From Parus major (lineage: Eukaryota; Chordata; Aves; Passeriformes; Paridae), in NCBI RefSeq assembly GCF_001522545.3, contig NC_031792.1:1695500-1759499 (forward strand): DNA of 64,000 bases, read 5' to 3'. Below are positions 49,301 to 60,515 of the stretch, one piece after another. The notes beneath the pieces were generated by a model. That model ran no database searches. It was given only the letters and a program-made list of their open reading frames with translations, and was not told the DNA's origin. The first letter of the stretch is position 1. Every line of letters begins with the position of its first letter. The position numbers and the translations under genes are program-made.

Positions 49301-52221
49301 TTGGGGCAGGCCATACCTTGTGCAGGTCACCGAGGTGACTTCCCTCACTGCCACTTTTCACTTTTTCCTCTGTGGGCACCACAGGGGTTGTGTCAAGTGC
49401 TGGTGGGAAGTGAAAACCGGTTCCACGCAGCCCTGGGACACCTGGCTGGGATGAAGAGGCTGCTGCTGGTGGGGAGGAGTGACCCAGTGCTTCCAAAACC
49501 TGACAATTCTCTTCACCCAGCCCTCTCTGCCCCTGGCTCCCTGGCTGATTTTTGTGCAATCAGCTGCAACAAGGTGCAGAGGCTGAAATCTGAAAGGTTT
49601 CAAGAGCTGCAATGTCATGAACCAGGAAGAAATAATGATTTGCCAAGCTCTTTATGCAAATCCCCGGAGTGGCTGGAGCTGGAGGAATCCTACAAAGGCT
49701 GGAAGAGGGAATGAGGGGGAATGTGCATGTGTTTGTGCACACAGAGCTCCATCCCCTCCTCCAGAAGGGATGGGGCTGCCCAGGTGAACCTTCCATCCCA
49801 GAGGGAGTGACTTTTTTGGAGCAGCAGCTCTGTTTTCTCCCTGCATTCCTCAGATTCTCACTCCTTAAGGACACTGCTGCAGCTACTCTGGCTGAATGTT
49901 CTTTTCCCCCATCCTCACCAGCCGGTTACACTCAGATTTTGGCCCAGAGATTACGGTTTTGGCAAAAAAAAACACATTAAAAGAGAAGGTACAAAGCAAA
50001 CACCACAATATTTTTACTCACTGCTGAACTGGTGGCTGCTTGTCGTGCTCTCCTCTGCTGCAGCAACTCCTTGACTGTGATCTTCACCCTCACACCTTGG
50101 TACACCTTGGGCTTTCCTGGAAGAATTTGTGGAAGAACACTTTGCAAAGAGGGAGAATCTTGGGGCAGACAGCAAATCCAGCAGGTTTTCAGTTAAAGGA
50201 CATAACATGACTAATTGGTCTCTGTTTCAAATCACACCCACAGCCCCCTTTAACACCTTCTATTGCAGCTTGGGACAAGCAGACACTCATGAAAATCTTG
50301 CTGTTGATAATATTTAATAACCACATTTTTTTTTTCTTCTCTATCTCCTTCTCCTCCCTGCCCCCCTTCCAGCTTTCCCAATACCAAGCTCCAGCCTGCC
50401 CAATACCAAGCTCCATCTGGTGCTGCTGTTGGATTCATTTAAATTCCTGACATATTTGCCTCTCTCAGGACCTGAAAATAAATGTGGGAAGTGCTTCATC
50501 TGGCAGATGAAGCCCAGGAATAAAACAATGGCAATATGTGGGTGGTTATTCAGAGAACTAAACAAAACACCAATAAAACGACTGCTTTCTTGCAAAGCCT
50601 ACATTATCTCTTTATTCTACTCGTGTACAAGCCCTATTTATTTCAAACAAGAATTTAGGGTGTGTTTAATCTAGCCAAAACCAATGAGTCACTACCTGAT
50701 GAGGGATTTTTAGGACAGGAAATGATAAAGAATTTACTTCTTCTGAAAAACCACTTTCACTTGTTGCACTCATGGTAAAACACTCAGATCCTCTGGCAGT
50801 TGTTTCTGTCCTAACTTTCTGCTGGTGTTTTAATCCAAATCACACAATAAAAGGAAACACACCCAGACTGGCCTCTGCACTCAAAAAATGCCAGAGCAGG
50901 GAGCAGACAGCCCTGAAGGAGGCACCAAAAATAAACTCCCAGCAGGGGAAGAGCAGTGCCAGAGCTAAACCCGGCCTTCCAGTGCCACCTCTGGACAGGG
51001 AACACCTTCTCCAAGGCAGCTGCACAGTGCCAGGAGCTCCTGGCACAAAAACAACGCTGGCTTTGCAGGTTCTGCCCACACAGCCAGGGAATCCTGCACT
51101 GCAGGCACTGTCCTCTTCTGCTGTGACCTCTGCCAGCCCTCCTTGTGCCCCCGTGGTGTTCTGGGTGGGGACAAGCTGTGACAGGTCCCTCCAGAGAGGT
51201 GACAGGGCTGAGCTGGGCTCAGCTGGGGATTATTCATCTCACGTTTTGGTGTTTTGTTTCTGTTCCATAAACTAAAGATGGGGAAAATGAGGGGAGGGAA
51301 GGGTGGGATTTAAGGAGAACATGCCGGTTACCAGACCCTGCGGCCAGGGAGGGCTCTGAGGTAGCAGCCCCTTCTAGCAGGGTCAAGGATGGGATGGTGA
51401 GGGTGGGCAGGGAGCAGAGTGATGGCTCTGGGCTCAGGGTGACAGGGCTGGCAAGGGTGGGCACAGGGTGGCCAGGGCAGGTGGGCAATCAGGAGCAGGG
51501 TGACAAGGACAGGCAGGGCTGGGGTTGGGGTCGAGGAGCAGGGTGGTGAGGGTGGGCTGGGGGGCAAGGGCAGGGTGCTGGGATCCAGGGGCAGAGTGAT
51601 GGTGCTGAGGGTGGGCTGGGAGTAGGGTGACAGGGACAGGGGGTGGACTCGGGGTCGGGGAGTGGGGTTGGGATTCAGGAGCAGCATGGCCAGGGGCAGA
51701 GTGTGCGGGGAGGGCACCCAGAGATGTGGGAAGAGCACCCCAGAGATGCAGAGAGGGCACCCAGAGGTGCGGGGTGGGCACGGAGGTGCAGGGAGGGCAC
51801 ACAGAGATGCAGAGAGGGCACACAGAGATGCAGAGAGGGCACACAGAGATGCAGAGAGGGCACCCGGAGGTGCGGGGAGGGCACGGAGGTGCAGAGAGGG
51901 CACCCAGAGATGTGGGAAGGGCACCCAGAGGTGCGGGGAGGGCACCCGGAGCTGCGGGGTCCCCTGTCACCCCCCGGGCGGGGGTCGCAGCACATCCAGC
52001 CCGGCGGGAGCGCCGCTCGGTGCCCGCGGAGCCCCGTGCCGAGCCGGGCAGCAGCCGATCCTTCCCTGCCTCCTCCCTCCCTCCTCCCCGCCCTCCCCGC
52101 TCCCTCCTGCCTTGGCAGGCGGGATCGCCCGGCTGGCGAGGTGACCCCGGCGAGCCCCGAAAGCGCCCCGGAGCGGGGTGTCGGGGGCCGGCGGGGGGAC
52201 AGAGCGGGGCTTACCGGACAT
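46061..52221 (-). CDS. POU2AF3: POU2AF3 (OCA-T2/COLCA2), POU2F3 coactivator, 240 aa
   Basis: Five exons on the minus strand join in frame: 52221-52215, 50116-50022, 48471-48408, 47035-46812 and 46393-46061, in all 723 bases. The start M-S-G-K-P-K-V-Y matches human M-S-E-K-P-K-V-Y. The OCA domain (residues 7-27) reads VYQGVRVKITVKELLQQRRA. The middle keeps FSSCLSCEE and the tail keeps SALDTK, YPSTDC-like CPSTDC, and the hallmark CDICYS-stop. The C-terminal 75 residues are Cys-rich. In mammals this coactivator binds POU2F3 and supports tuft cells; the human locus carries a colorectal cancer risk haplotype. It lies head-to-tail with POU2AF2 and converges on POU2AF1, as in human. Confidence 0.95.
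46812..47035 (-). CDS. POU2AF3: POU2AF3 exon 4
   Basis: 224 bases between 'ctctcctag' and 'gtgagc', phase 1 to 0. It encodes residues 57-130, with PFEAEPIPPVP, FSSCLSCEESPGYLEQLIDS and PDTFQPVQLCFNQGL. The human protein has FSSCVSCEE and FCFNQSL at these places. Confidence 0.94.
48408..48471 (-). CDS. POU2AF3: POU2AF3 exon 3
   Basis: 64 bases after 'ttcgctcag', phase 0 to 1. It encodes VSWGSSSSSIQFAESVSPP plus HP. The human counterpart reads SGGSSVHLSDPVAPS. The donor is the weak gttggt, chosen because it is the only one that keeps frame with exon 4. Five serines come from an AGC run at about 48444-48458. Confidence 0.82.
50022..50116 (-). CDS. POU2AF3: POU2AF3 exon 2 (OCA domain)
   Basis: 95 bases between 'ttcttccag' and 'gtgagt', phase 1 to 0. 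It encodes KPKVYQGVRVKITVKELL and QQRRARQAATSSA, nearly identical to human POU2AF3. Confidence 0.97.
51340..51660. repeat. Imperfect G-rich tandem repeats
   Basis: Repeated variants of 'gggtgggcagggagcag', 'gggtgacagggacagg' and 'gggtgctgggat' in POU2AF3 intron 1. The units differ in length, so this is a degenerate minisatellite. Its long open frames are low-complexity artefacts. Confidence 0.7.
51703..51958. repeat. 21-bp minisatellite in POU2AF3 intron 1
   Basis: About a dozen copies of a 21-bp unit, 'gggcacacagagatgcagaga' in pieces such as gggcacacag, agatgcagag. There are three perfect copies in the middle and shorter 'gggcacggaggtgcag' variants. It lies about 0.25 kb downstream of the POU2AF3 first exon. 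Confidence 0.92.
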
Positions 52222-52340
52222 CCCGAGCCGGAGCGGGCAGCACCTCCGCAGGTGCCCGGAGCAGCAGCAGAGGTGGCCCCGGCCCCGGCCCCACAAGCTG
52301 CCCAAGGGGGCCAGAGGAGTCAGGCTCGAAATTTGGGGCG
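51960..52340 (-). promoter_or_regulatory. POU2AF3: CpG-rich promoter region of POU2AF3
   Basis: A dense CpG segment (many CGG, CCG and GCG) surrounds the ATG exon of POU2AF3, in strong contrast to the AT-rich flanks. No TATA box was evident. The start site is probably around 52230-52330 on the minus strand. Confidence 0.65.
52215..52221 (-). CDS. POU2AF3: POU2AF3 coding exon 1
   Basis: Seven coding bases, ATG TCC G, followed by the strong donor gtaagc on the minus strand. Phase 1 joins exactly to the OCA exon to give M-S-G-K-P-K. It sits inside a CpG-rich promoter-like segment. Confidence 0.9.
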
Positions 52341-54762
52341 GAAGGGACCTGCCTGCCTGGTGGCAATGGCAGGTGGATCCCGATAATATTATTGTTTTAT
52401 CCCTACGGGTATAAGTTTGAGTTTTTCTCTCCTAATGCCAAGTATTTAAAACCTCTAGAAACCAATGATTTGACAATCAATGATTGCGCGATACTTTCAA
52501 TTTGAATATTCAAAGGCTCCACAAAATGGGCTATCTTTTTGTGAAACTGAGCACATCCCCATCTAGCAGAGGGTCTGGGGGAATAGGATTTGGTGGGGTC
52601 ACCCTCCCCAGCCTTTGCTTTTGGGACATTTGCAGGGTTTTATCCATCTTTCCCTGAATGAAGCAGATGCCTCCAAACCAGCTCAGTGTTTTTCCCTCAG
52701 ATGCACAGGCTGGGCTCCAGCCCTCTCATATTTCATTTGCTACCTGCACTGAGTACTCTGCAAGGGTCTGTTTTGCTTTTTGCACATTTTTTCACGTTTT
52801 AAGGCTAAATTCTGAGGGTTTGGGGCCAAAATGGCAGCGGGCAGGTGTGGCCTAACAAAGAGGCTGCCCTGGGCACCCACATGGCTGAAGTTACCTGAAC
52901 CCCCCTTTTCCCACAGCATTCCCTCCCTCTGCCTGGATGCTGGGCTCACACTGGAGTTTATTTGTGTTTTCCCCCAGTTCAGGCTGTTTGTCTGTGCTGC
53001 ACAAATCAGCTTTTTCCTCACAAGCCTCAGTGCTGGCCTGTCCCGGGAGCTGCAGGTGTGGGGTTCAGTGTGTGGCTCAGACTTTTGGGGTGACCATCCC
53101 TTCACAGCACTGCTGTAACTGGGTTTTTAGGCTGCCTTTAAGCTTTTCCCTGGGGACCACAGCCTCTGCCACGGGCAGGGAGTCGAGACAGAGAGCAGGC
53201 CAGGCTGTTAATCATCTACCAGCAGCTCAGGCTGGCTGTTGTCACGGCCGAATCTTTTCTTTTCCTTTAAGTTGAACAAATAACACTTGATTTCTGCAGG
53301 GAGTGAGGCCATTCCTGGCTCTGAAATGTGCCCCTGCAGCTCCTGGTAGGCCAAGTCTTGTCTGGGACAGCTTTATAGGGACACATCCCAGCAGGAGAGG
53401 AGCCCACCTGGCCCAGAGCACAAAGGAATGTGCTGGGCGGGGAAGGGGGGCTCACCAAGGAATTTGGGATCTGAGACCTTGCCCTTACTGGGGATGCTCC
53501 CTCCTGGAGCTGCTGTGGGTGCTGCAGCCCGGGCAGGCTGCAGGGATGATGTTTAGCCTGGAAAGCAGAGAGCAGAGCCTGCAGCTGCCCAGCTCCAGTC
53601 CTGGAAGAGCTGGATGCCTTTGGGAAACATCGGGAAGCTGAGTTCTGGCTGTGCTCAGGGCTTCACAGCATTTCCAGGCTGATAAAAAACCCTGCCTTGG
53701 TTGCAGCTGAATGCCTGAGTGGGTCAAACACTTTCAAGGCAGCTCAAAGCCCTGTTCCTGCTTCTCCGTGAGAGCCTGATGGCAGCACAGCCACACCACC
53801 CTGCTCACAGGAGCCCCTGGCAGAAGGAATAGCTGTGGTGGTCACTGGGATTCAGCCTGGCCGTGCTGCCAGCTCTGGAGCCGAGCTGGACTCAGGTTTG
53901 GGGGCGGCAGGGCTGGCTGTGGGGCCGGGAGAGCTGCACACACCCTGAGGTGATCGGGAACAGCTCTGGATGGGCAGGGGTCACCCCAGGAGGCTCCACA
54001 CCTGCCACTCGTGGGAGCAGAAGGTGCTGGGAAGTCTTCAAAGCCCCCACCAGCCCCAGGATTTGGGGAGAAAAAGCAAGGAGGGATTTAAGGCGTCTCA
54101 TCCCTCCACACTGCCAGGGGCTGGAATGCTCCAGAGCCTCTCGTTCCTGGTGCTGTGGGTGCCAGGCTTGGGGGCGAGCTGGGGCAAAGGGGGTGAGCTC
54201 CTCCCCGGGACAAAGCAGCGGGGATGTGCTGCCTCGGTCAGGGTTCCCCCAGATCGGTGTGTTCGTGTGTGCAGAGCTACCTCTAGTGGCCACGGGCCCC
54301 GGAGAGTGCCCGGGGCTGGAACTCCGGGCACGGAGGGGGCTCCGCGCTCCCGCAGGACAGACGGGACGGAGGGGAGGGGGATTGGGAGCTCTGCAGGTGG
54401 CCACGGTGGCCACCTCGGGCTCGGGTCAGCAGCCAGGGCAGTGCCCGCACCCTAAAGAACCTCCGAACCATTACGGCTGGAAAAAGCCCTCTGAGAAGGG
54501 ATCCTTGTTGGTAGGAAAACCTGCGGTGCGCAGACGTTTTTCAGGCTGGGTGTTTTACTTGGGGCACGGTGGGACAGGGGGAAATTCCTTTCGCAAGGCA
54601 CCACTCTGAGCTAACTGTGGCGTGTCCAATGATTGTATTTCTAACCAGAGCACAAAGCATCACGTTTGAAGGAGCAGTTTAGGAAAGAGCTTCAATAATT
54701 CAGTAATTCAAAACCTTCTTCAATAATGGTCTGTTTATCTTTCCTCCAGCTCTTCTCTCTCC
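52341..54762. other. Spacer between POU2AF2 and POU2AF3
   Basis: This holds the POU2AF2 3' UTR and the POU2AF3 upstream region. No canonical poly(A) signal for POU2AF2 was found close to its stop. A possible short CR1-like fragment lies at about 54460-54505 ('gaaccattacggctggaaaa'). Long open frames at 53.9-54.6 kb exist on both strands and have no homology that I recognise. Confidence 0.5.
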
Positions 54763-55161
54763 TCAATAAGTTCTCCTGCCTTCATAAGTCCCCCAGAGGG
54801 CACTTCCATCCTCTTTAGCCCAGGCAGAGTGGTCAGGAAGGTGTGGTGGCTCCGAGGGCTGCTCTGGGCACAGGTGGCTCATCCTGGAGGGCTCGTTGGC
54901 CACGGCCATGAACGGGGACAAGCTGTAGGGCGAGCTGGCAGCGTAGCTGGACGAGTAGTGGACGTCTTCAAGGGGGTGCAGAGGGTAGGGTTGGGCTCCA
55001 GGGATGGCTGGGCTCCAACTTGAGCCTCGGAATGGGGAAACACCTCCAGATTCAGGCAGGGACGGGCAGCTGGAGCTGGCAAGGAGCGCCTGCAGAGGGT
55101 CGGAGCAGGCACTGTCAGACTGGCTGAGGCTCTCGGGTGAGGTCTGCTCCCAGGGCTCTCT
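54763..55161 (-). CDS. POU2AF2: POU2AF2 terminal exon
   Basis: 399 bases after 'ttccctgcag', phase 0. It encodes 132 residues, from REPWEQTSPESLSQSD to GTYEGRRTY and TGA. The conserved C-terminal WAKEDGSALWGTYE block is typical of the family. Confidence 0.96.
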   Translation of the reverse strand, partial: REPWEQTSPESLSQSDSACSDPLQALLASSSCPSLPESGGVSPFRGSSWSPAIPGAQPYPLHPLEDVHYSSSYAASSPYSLSPFMAVANEPSRMSHLCPEQPSEPPHLPDHSAWAKEDGSALWGTYEGRRTY

Positions 55162-58100
55162 CTGCAGGGAAACAGGGAGAGAAGGCAAGGAAAACCCTTA
55201 GGAACAAAAGGCTGTCCTGGAGATAATGGAATATCCACCCCTGGGAATGCCCAAAGGGTTTCTGTGGCTCTGGAGCGGTGTTTGGAGTTCTAACTGTGCA
55301 AGGAAACATCCACCCTGTCAGCAGTGGGCAGGGCCTGCATCAGTAGGGCTGACCAGCCCTGATCCTACAGGATCCAGGAGCTCTGTGGTGGGGCTGTGAG
55401 TGGAGCTGGCACCTGGGATAGGGACAGACAACAGCCTGCAGTCACCAAAGGCTGTTTCTAGAAACTCAGGGAGGGAGGGTTTCATAAAATCATGGAACGA
55501 GTGTACTGAGTTGGAAGGGACCCACGAGGATCATTAAATCCTGGCCCTGCACAGGACACCCCAGCAATCCCACCCTGTGCCTGGGAGCAGGGTCCAGCTC
55601 AGAGCAGAATGGGCTGTCTCCAAGGATGTCTCCAACAGGAAGAGGGAACAATCAGATGGAACCAAAGAGAAAAATCTTCCCCCAGAGCCCTGCCCCACCT
55701 GCCATGGCTGCTCCTGTGACAGCCCCATCCTTCCCCCCCGTGACTGAACCCCACATTTAAATGGGGTGACCTTGCCCTGGGGCACAGAACCATGAGCCAC
55801 TCACGAGCAGGAAGGGCCCCGTGTCGCTGGGGAACGATGGCAGGAGAGGGGGCACGGCCGGAGGGTTGAAGAAGGAGCTGGTGCCAGCTGGGAGAGGAGG
55901 AGCACGGTGATCCCCGAACTGCTCGCTGAGATAGGGCTCCAGGAGTGCTGGGTAGCCCTGGGAGGAAGAGGAGTCACAGGAGAAGGGCTTGGAGCCCAGA
56001 GGGGAGGAGTAGACATCACTGACAAACTGCTTGGTGCTGTGGAAATCCAGCTCGGCTGGGAAGGATCTGCGGATGCCGTAGAAACCAGGCGGGGTGGGTG
56101 AGCCTGGGGGCCAGAAAAAAGGGTGGGAAACTGTAAAGAAAATTCCACCAGCTGCCACAGAACCATGGGCACCTCTGGGGGTGCAAAGCAGAGCCCTTTT
56201 CTCTCCAGCATCACCCAGGAATCCATCCTGCCTGGACACAGGTGCGTGAGCCCAGAGGTGCCTTTGGTTCCATCTGGTGAGCTCCATCTGCAGCAAACCA
56301 AAAGTGTTTGGGAAGCAGGGCAGGGAGATCAAGGTCAGCTCAGCTAGGCTGTGCTTCTTCCTTGCTCTGCTACAGCCCCTGGGGAGGAGGCTCCAGCCTC
56401 ACTCCGCTTTCCCTGACCAAGAGCTCAGGGGATAGAACAGGTCAGCTCCTGATTTTGTGCTCTCCCTCTCCAGCTCCAGGGAAAATGGGAAAACGCAGGA
56501 GGAAAAGGAGGGATTCTGTATGGCTCCTCTGCTAAAAGAGGTGGGAACTGTTTTAATTACTGTCTTTGAGGATTTTATATGAAATTATTCCTGTTCTTTT
56601 TTGGATTCTTTTAATTACTTTCCTCCTGGGCTCTCTCTGAGGGGTGGCCCCGCTCTGGGGCTCGTTTCAGATCCTGTGCAGGAGAGCAGAGAGGGCTGTG
56701 CCAGCCCTCCCACCCACATGGGAGGTGTTTATCAGTGGAGGGAAAACCTCACCTGGCATTTGGCCAAAGGGTGACTGCGCCGTGCTGGTGCTGCCCTGCA
56801 AAAGATAAAGAGATGTTTGAAAAAATGCCTTTCCAAAGCAAGGCAGCTCTCTGAGTGCAATTCACGTGCATTGTTTGAGCCTGGGAAGGGTTTAACTCCA
56901 TGATTTCCTCGGAGGTATTAACAGATGTAGGCTAAGCAGAGATTTTGAAGGTTTTGTGCAGAGCTGATAAGAGGAGGAGTATCAAGATAAGTGGCTTCTT
57001 CCTCCTGTCCCACAGGGTCCCTCAAAGCAGGCAGGATGCTGAGGAGTCCTTCTGGTGTTGGCACAAACCAGGCAAGGTGAGATCTGAGCCCCTGAGTGGC
57101 CAAAATGGGCAGATTCCAGCCCATGTTCCAGCTCAGCTGTGCTGGGTCTGCTGCCCCAGAGCTGCTTTACCTGGCAGCACAAGCAGCCTGGGTGGAAAGA
57201 GAGTTCCAAGATCCTATTTGGATCCTACAGCAATGGTTATGATAATAATAACATTGTTATTAATCATCATCCTCTCCTCTTGGTTCCCAGGTAAAGGAGA
57301 ATTACCCCTGGAGTGACCCTGATGCTCCCAGTGCTTAATTCCTTACAAAGCACCCTGGCAAAGGCATCTGCTCCTCTGGGATCCCACTGAGTCCTGGTTG
57401 TGGGAGCTCCAAGCCCCCAGATCAGGAATGCAGAGCCCCCAGCTGCGCTGCTGTCAGCTCTGCTGTCCCCTGGCTGGTGCTGGTGGCACACTCTGTCCAG
57501 TTTGCATAGTGCAAACAGGAGGTTCCTGCCATAGCAGGCAACCAAATTCAGAGGTTTAGATTTGAATTAAATTTGCCAGCTCTGAGGACTTCCTTCTGCC
57601 GAGGGAAGGGTTGCAGCTGCTCTGAGCTCCACCATGGAAATGAGCTCTGAGCCTGCCCAGGCCACGGGGGCTGCAGAGGTGGCAGGAGGTGACAGGAGGT
57701 GTCAGGAAGGAGCCCCTGGGCTTGTGGACAGCGTTGGTGTCACACGGGCAGGGCTTGCACCTGTCCCCAGCCAGAGCCATCACATGCAAATCCAGGTCCT
57801 CTCTCAGCACCCAGGTCCCAGATGCTGCCCAGAGGATGAGGAGCTGCAGTGATGGGAGCTGGGATGCTCTGCTGGAGGAACTGGAAGGTCCCTGGGCATG
57901 GCTGGCAGCCTCCAGCAGGGATCATTTCCAATCACCAGAGCACTTAATCTTTGATCCTGTCTGTTCAACAGCCACTGGAACTGCCTGGCTGTGTGTACAC
58001 ACCTGTGGTGGAGAGTCCCAGAGGTGCCAGGAGCTGCCAGGGCTTTACCTGCCCGAATTGGGGTGCAGGAGTCTCTGCTGCAGCCCATCCTTGGCCTCAT

Positions 58101-60515
58101 CAGACCAGAGCCCTGCATTTCATTCCCTTCCTTGCTCCTTATTTGCTTTAATTGAGACCCATTATTTCATTTCCTTCCTTTCCCTGCCATGGGAACGGGC
58201 AGCCTGGATCTCCTGCAGGTCTGTTCAGCCTCCCTGGGGCCCACAGCGTGTCCAGCTGTTGATAAGCTTGGCCTCAGCCTGCCCTGCCCATGGCCAGGCA
58301 CAGATCCTGGCTGGGATTTCTCCAGAGAGCTCTGCTGCTTCACTGTCTCCTAACTCACCTATAAATCTGCCTAAATTTAAGGATTCAGCTCAAAATAATG
58401 ACCTGGCCCTGCCTTTGGCAATGCTTTGGCTTCAGGGCATCACCTCTCTGGGCCCAGTCTGTAGTGGAGCAGCTGAAGGAATAAAAATTCTCCAGGGAAG
58501 CTGAGCCTGGGCTGGGCACTGCTGAATGTGTCCCTGGTCTGGGAGTGCTGCTGGACACTCAGCAATGAATTCTCTTTAAACCACAGCGTTGCAGTGCTTC
58601 ACCTGTGCAGGTGTCCACTTCCACACCTCAGAGAAGACAGGAGCCCTTTCACCCTGCAGAGAACAGCTCCAGGTTCATCCCTGTGCAAAGGAAAAGCCAG
58701 AGCCTCCCTAAAGCCCAGGGCAGAATCCCCGATTTTGTGGGGGTTTCCTCACACCCTGATTTCCCATCACTCGATGTCTGCAGGGCCTGGCTGTCAGGAA
58801 ATCGTTGAAATTGTTGAAACCTCATCCCAAAGCTCTGCTCTGCTGAGCACTGACCTTCCCTGCTCAGCACAGGACTCCTCCAGAGGCCTCCCCTGGCACC
58901 AACAACCGGGCCGAGGGATTTTTTGTTTTGTTTTGTTTTGTTTTTCTGGAGCAAAGATCACCCTCAAACAAAAGATGCACCTGAATTACCCTGCATCATC
59001 AACAGCCAGAGGGGTGTTCAGTTATCTGCCCCTGGCTTTGATTCTGGGTTATATTCTGCCAGACAAACAGAGCTGCACTTCCAGCTGCTCTTTTCATGAT
59101 ATGTCCGAGCAAATACGGATGTTTGCCCTGCACAATCATTTTTTGTCTCTCGTGGGGAATGAGCAGCAGGGCTGGTTTTGCGTCACACAGAAACGCACAA
59201 CTGCTGGGCCCTGCAGCACAAAGCCAAGGGCAATAAAAGCAAGGAGGATTTTACGGTTCCAGGGGGTTTCCTTTGTGGCTGTTGAAGCTGCCGCCTCCAG
59301 AGAGGGAGCAGGTAAATGGTGATATCATCAACAGGAGCTGTTTTCTCAGCTGCTTCCCGCTGCTCCCCAAAAAACTCATCCTAAATGTCTGCCTGCTGGG
59401 AGTGTGTCCTCCACAGTGACTGTCCATGGCTCATGGGGCTTCTGCCTTCCTGCAGCAGCTGGAGCCTGTGGAGATGGATCTGTGGCTGGATTTTGCTGGG
59501 TTTAGTGATTCCCAATCCTGGTTGTTTTTTTTTCCCTGCCTGTTTTGTTGCACAGGGTCAATGGGCCTGAAAGTCACAGTGAGAAAAACACTTGCAAGTA
59601 GGTCCCTGTGAGGCCTCTTCAGCCAGAGGTGAATGAGTTTTGGGGGAAAAAAGCATCAGAACTCCCAATCTGTGTGTCCAGCTGCCAGTGATGTGGGGCT
59701 CTGCTCCTTCTCTCTCCTTCCAGGACACAGTTCCAGCTCCCCCTCCTCTACCAGTGTCCCAGAGCTCCCAGCCAGCCTGGAAGGGAGGAGCTGCTGCCCA
59801 GCAAAGGTGAGTGCCAGGAGCAGCCAGGGAAGGATTTGTTGTGCCACTGGATGCCACCACATCCCAGCATCACAATATCGTGTCCCCTTCTGGGGACAGC
59901 CTCTCTTTTCTGGCTGGCAATTGAGAAATAAAACAATGTAGTGTAGTAGGACTTGGGTTTCCTGTTGCCATAGAACCACTTTAAGAGGAAATCATCTCTT
60001 CCAAGCTGATGCTTGGCCTCTTTCCAGCCCATCACATCCCTGCAGCTCCCCTGGCACTGCGAGAGGAGCTGGAAGGAGCTCAGCATTCGGGGAAGAGCAG
60101 CTATTTTCAGGGCACTGACTTGTCCAAGTGCAGCTTGGAAAAGGAAGTTGACTTGGGAAGGTGTCACACGTAGGATGTGAAAGGAGAAAGGAATTTAACA
60201 TCACTGCCACGATTTAAAAAGGAATTTGAGGCATTTAAGGTTGACAGATATAAAAACCAAGGATCCACCAGTGATGTTTTGGGGCAAGCGTTAGTGTTAC
60301 AAATGTTTTTGCTGTTCTGTTAACAGTGGCAGTGCCCCGAACGCTCTTTAAGGCAGAGAATGGGATGTCGTGACTTTACGGGGTTAAAAAAGGGGGTGGG
60401 GGGACGGGACTCACGCTGAACCGGGAGCCGCTGCTCTGCCGGGATCGCTTTTCAGCCAGGAGATCCTTGACCGTGTGTTTCACTCGCACTCCTTGGTACA
60501 CCCGTTTGCCAAAAT
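54763..60515 (-). CDS. POU2AF2: POU2AF2 (OCA-T1/C11orf53), POU2F3 coactivator, 5' exon not found
   Basis: Four minus-strand exons join in frame: 60515-60415, 56795-56753, 56103-55805 and 55161-54763, giving 279 full codons plus a split first one. The OCA peptide is RVYQGVRVKHTVKDLL, followed by AEKRSRQSSGSRFS. Later parts keep QSPFGQMPGSP, GFYGIRRSF, FHSTKQF, ALLEPYL, REPWEQTSPESLSQSD, the GSSW block and the end AWAKEDGSALWGTYEGRRTY, all matching human POU2AF2 (288 aa). The gene partners POU2F3 in tuft cells of mammals. The human first exon encodes only about six residues; its bird equivalent, needing phase 1, was not seen up to 64 kb. Confidence 0.95.
55483..55625 (-). mobile_element. CR1 fragment in POU2AF2 last intron
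   Basis: 'aaaatcatggaa...gagttggaagggacccacgagg', then 'cctggccctgcacaggacacc' and 'cctgtgcctgggag', is the reverse complement of a common avian CR1 3' end. It is truncated. Confidence 0.85.
55805..56103 (-). CDS. POU2AF2: POU2AF2 middle exon
   Basis: 299 bases between 'ggcccccag' and 'gtgagt', phase 1 to 0. It encodes (G)SPTPPGFYGIRRSFPAELD, FHSTKQFVSDVYSSPLGSK, ALLEPYLSEQFGDHRAP and the Pro-rich PPAVPPLLPSFPSDTGPFLL. Confidence 0.95.
56753..56795 (-). CDS. POU2AF2: POU2AF2 short exon
   Basis: 43 bases between 'cttttgcag' and 'gtgagg', phase 0 to 1. It encodes GSTSTAQSPFGQMP plus one base (human GSVSSSQSPFVQMP). POU2AF1 exon 3 has the same length and phase. Confidence 0.93.
56796..60414 (-). 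other. POU2AF2: POU2AF2 intron after the OCA exon
   Basis: A 3.6-kb GT-AG intron. It contains an octamer at 57784-57791 and a TTTTG microsatellite at 58921-58945. Open frames of 264-271 codons at 57.7-59.3 kb are GC-biased intronic artefacts with no recognised homology. Confidence 0.7.
58921..58945 (+). repeat. (TTTTG)n microsatellite
   Basis: Four to five TTTTG units in the POU2AF2 intron. A similar array lies at 36161-36200. Confidence 0.85.
60415..60515 (-). CDS. POU2AF2: POU2AF2 exon 2 (OCA domain)
   Basis: 101 bases between 'cccctgcag' and 'gtgagt', phase 1 to 0. It encodes FGKRVYQGVRVKHTVKDLL and AEKRSRQSSGSRFS. It begins with the last two bases of a codon, matching the human D-Y-S-K-R junction. 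Confidence 0.97.

Noticed and set aside
51627..52505. Long overlapping plus-strand open frames of 160-292 codons (and minus-strand partners)
   Set aside because: They are produced by the 21-bp minisatellite, whose unit is a multiple of three, and by the CpG-rich POU2AF3 promoter. Composition is low-complexity and no homology is visible.
53863..54609. Plus-strand open frame of 248 codons with a 173-codon minus-strand partner
   Set aside because: GC-rich spacer between two verified genes, open on both strands, with no known domain.
57689..59322. Plus-strand open frames of 271 and 264 codons
   Set aside because: They lie wholly inside the POU2AF2 intron, on the opposite strand, with GC-biased composition and no homology.
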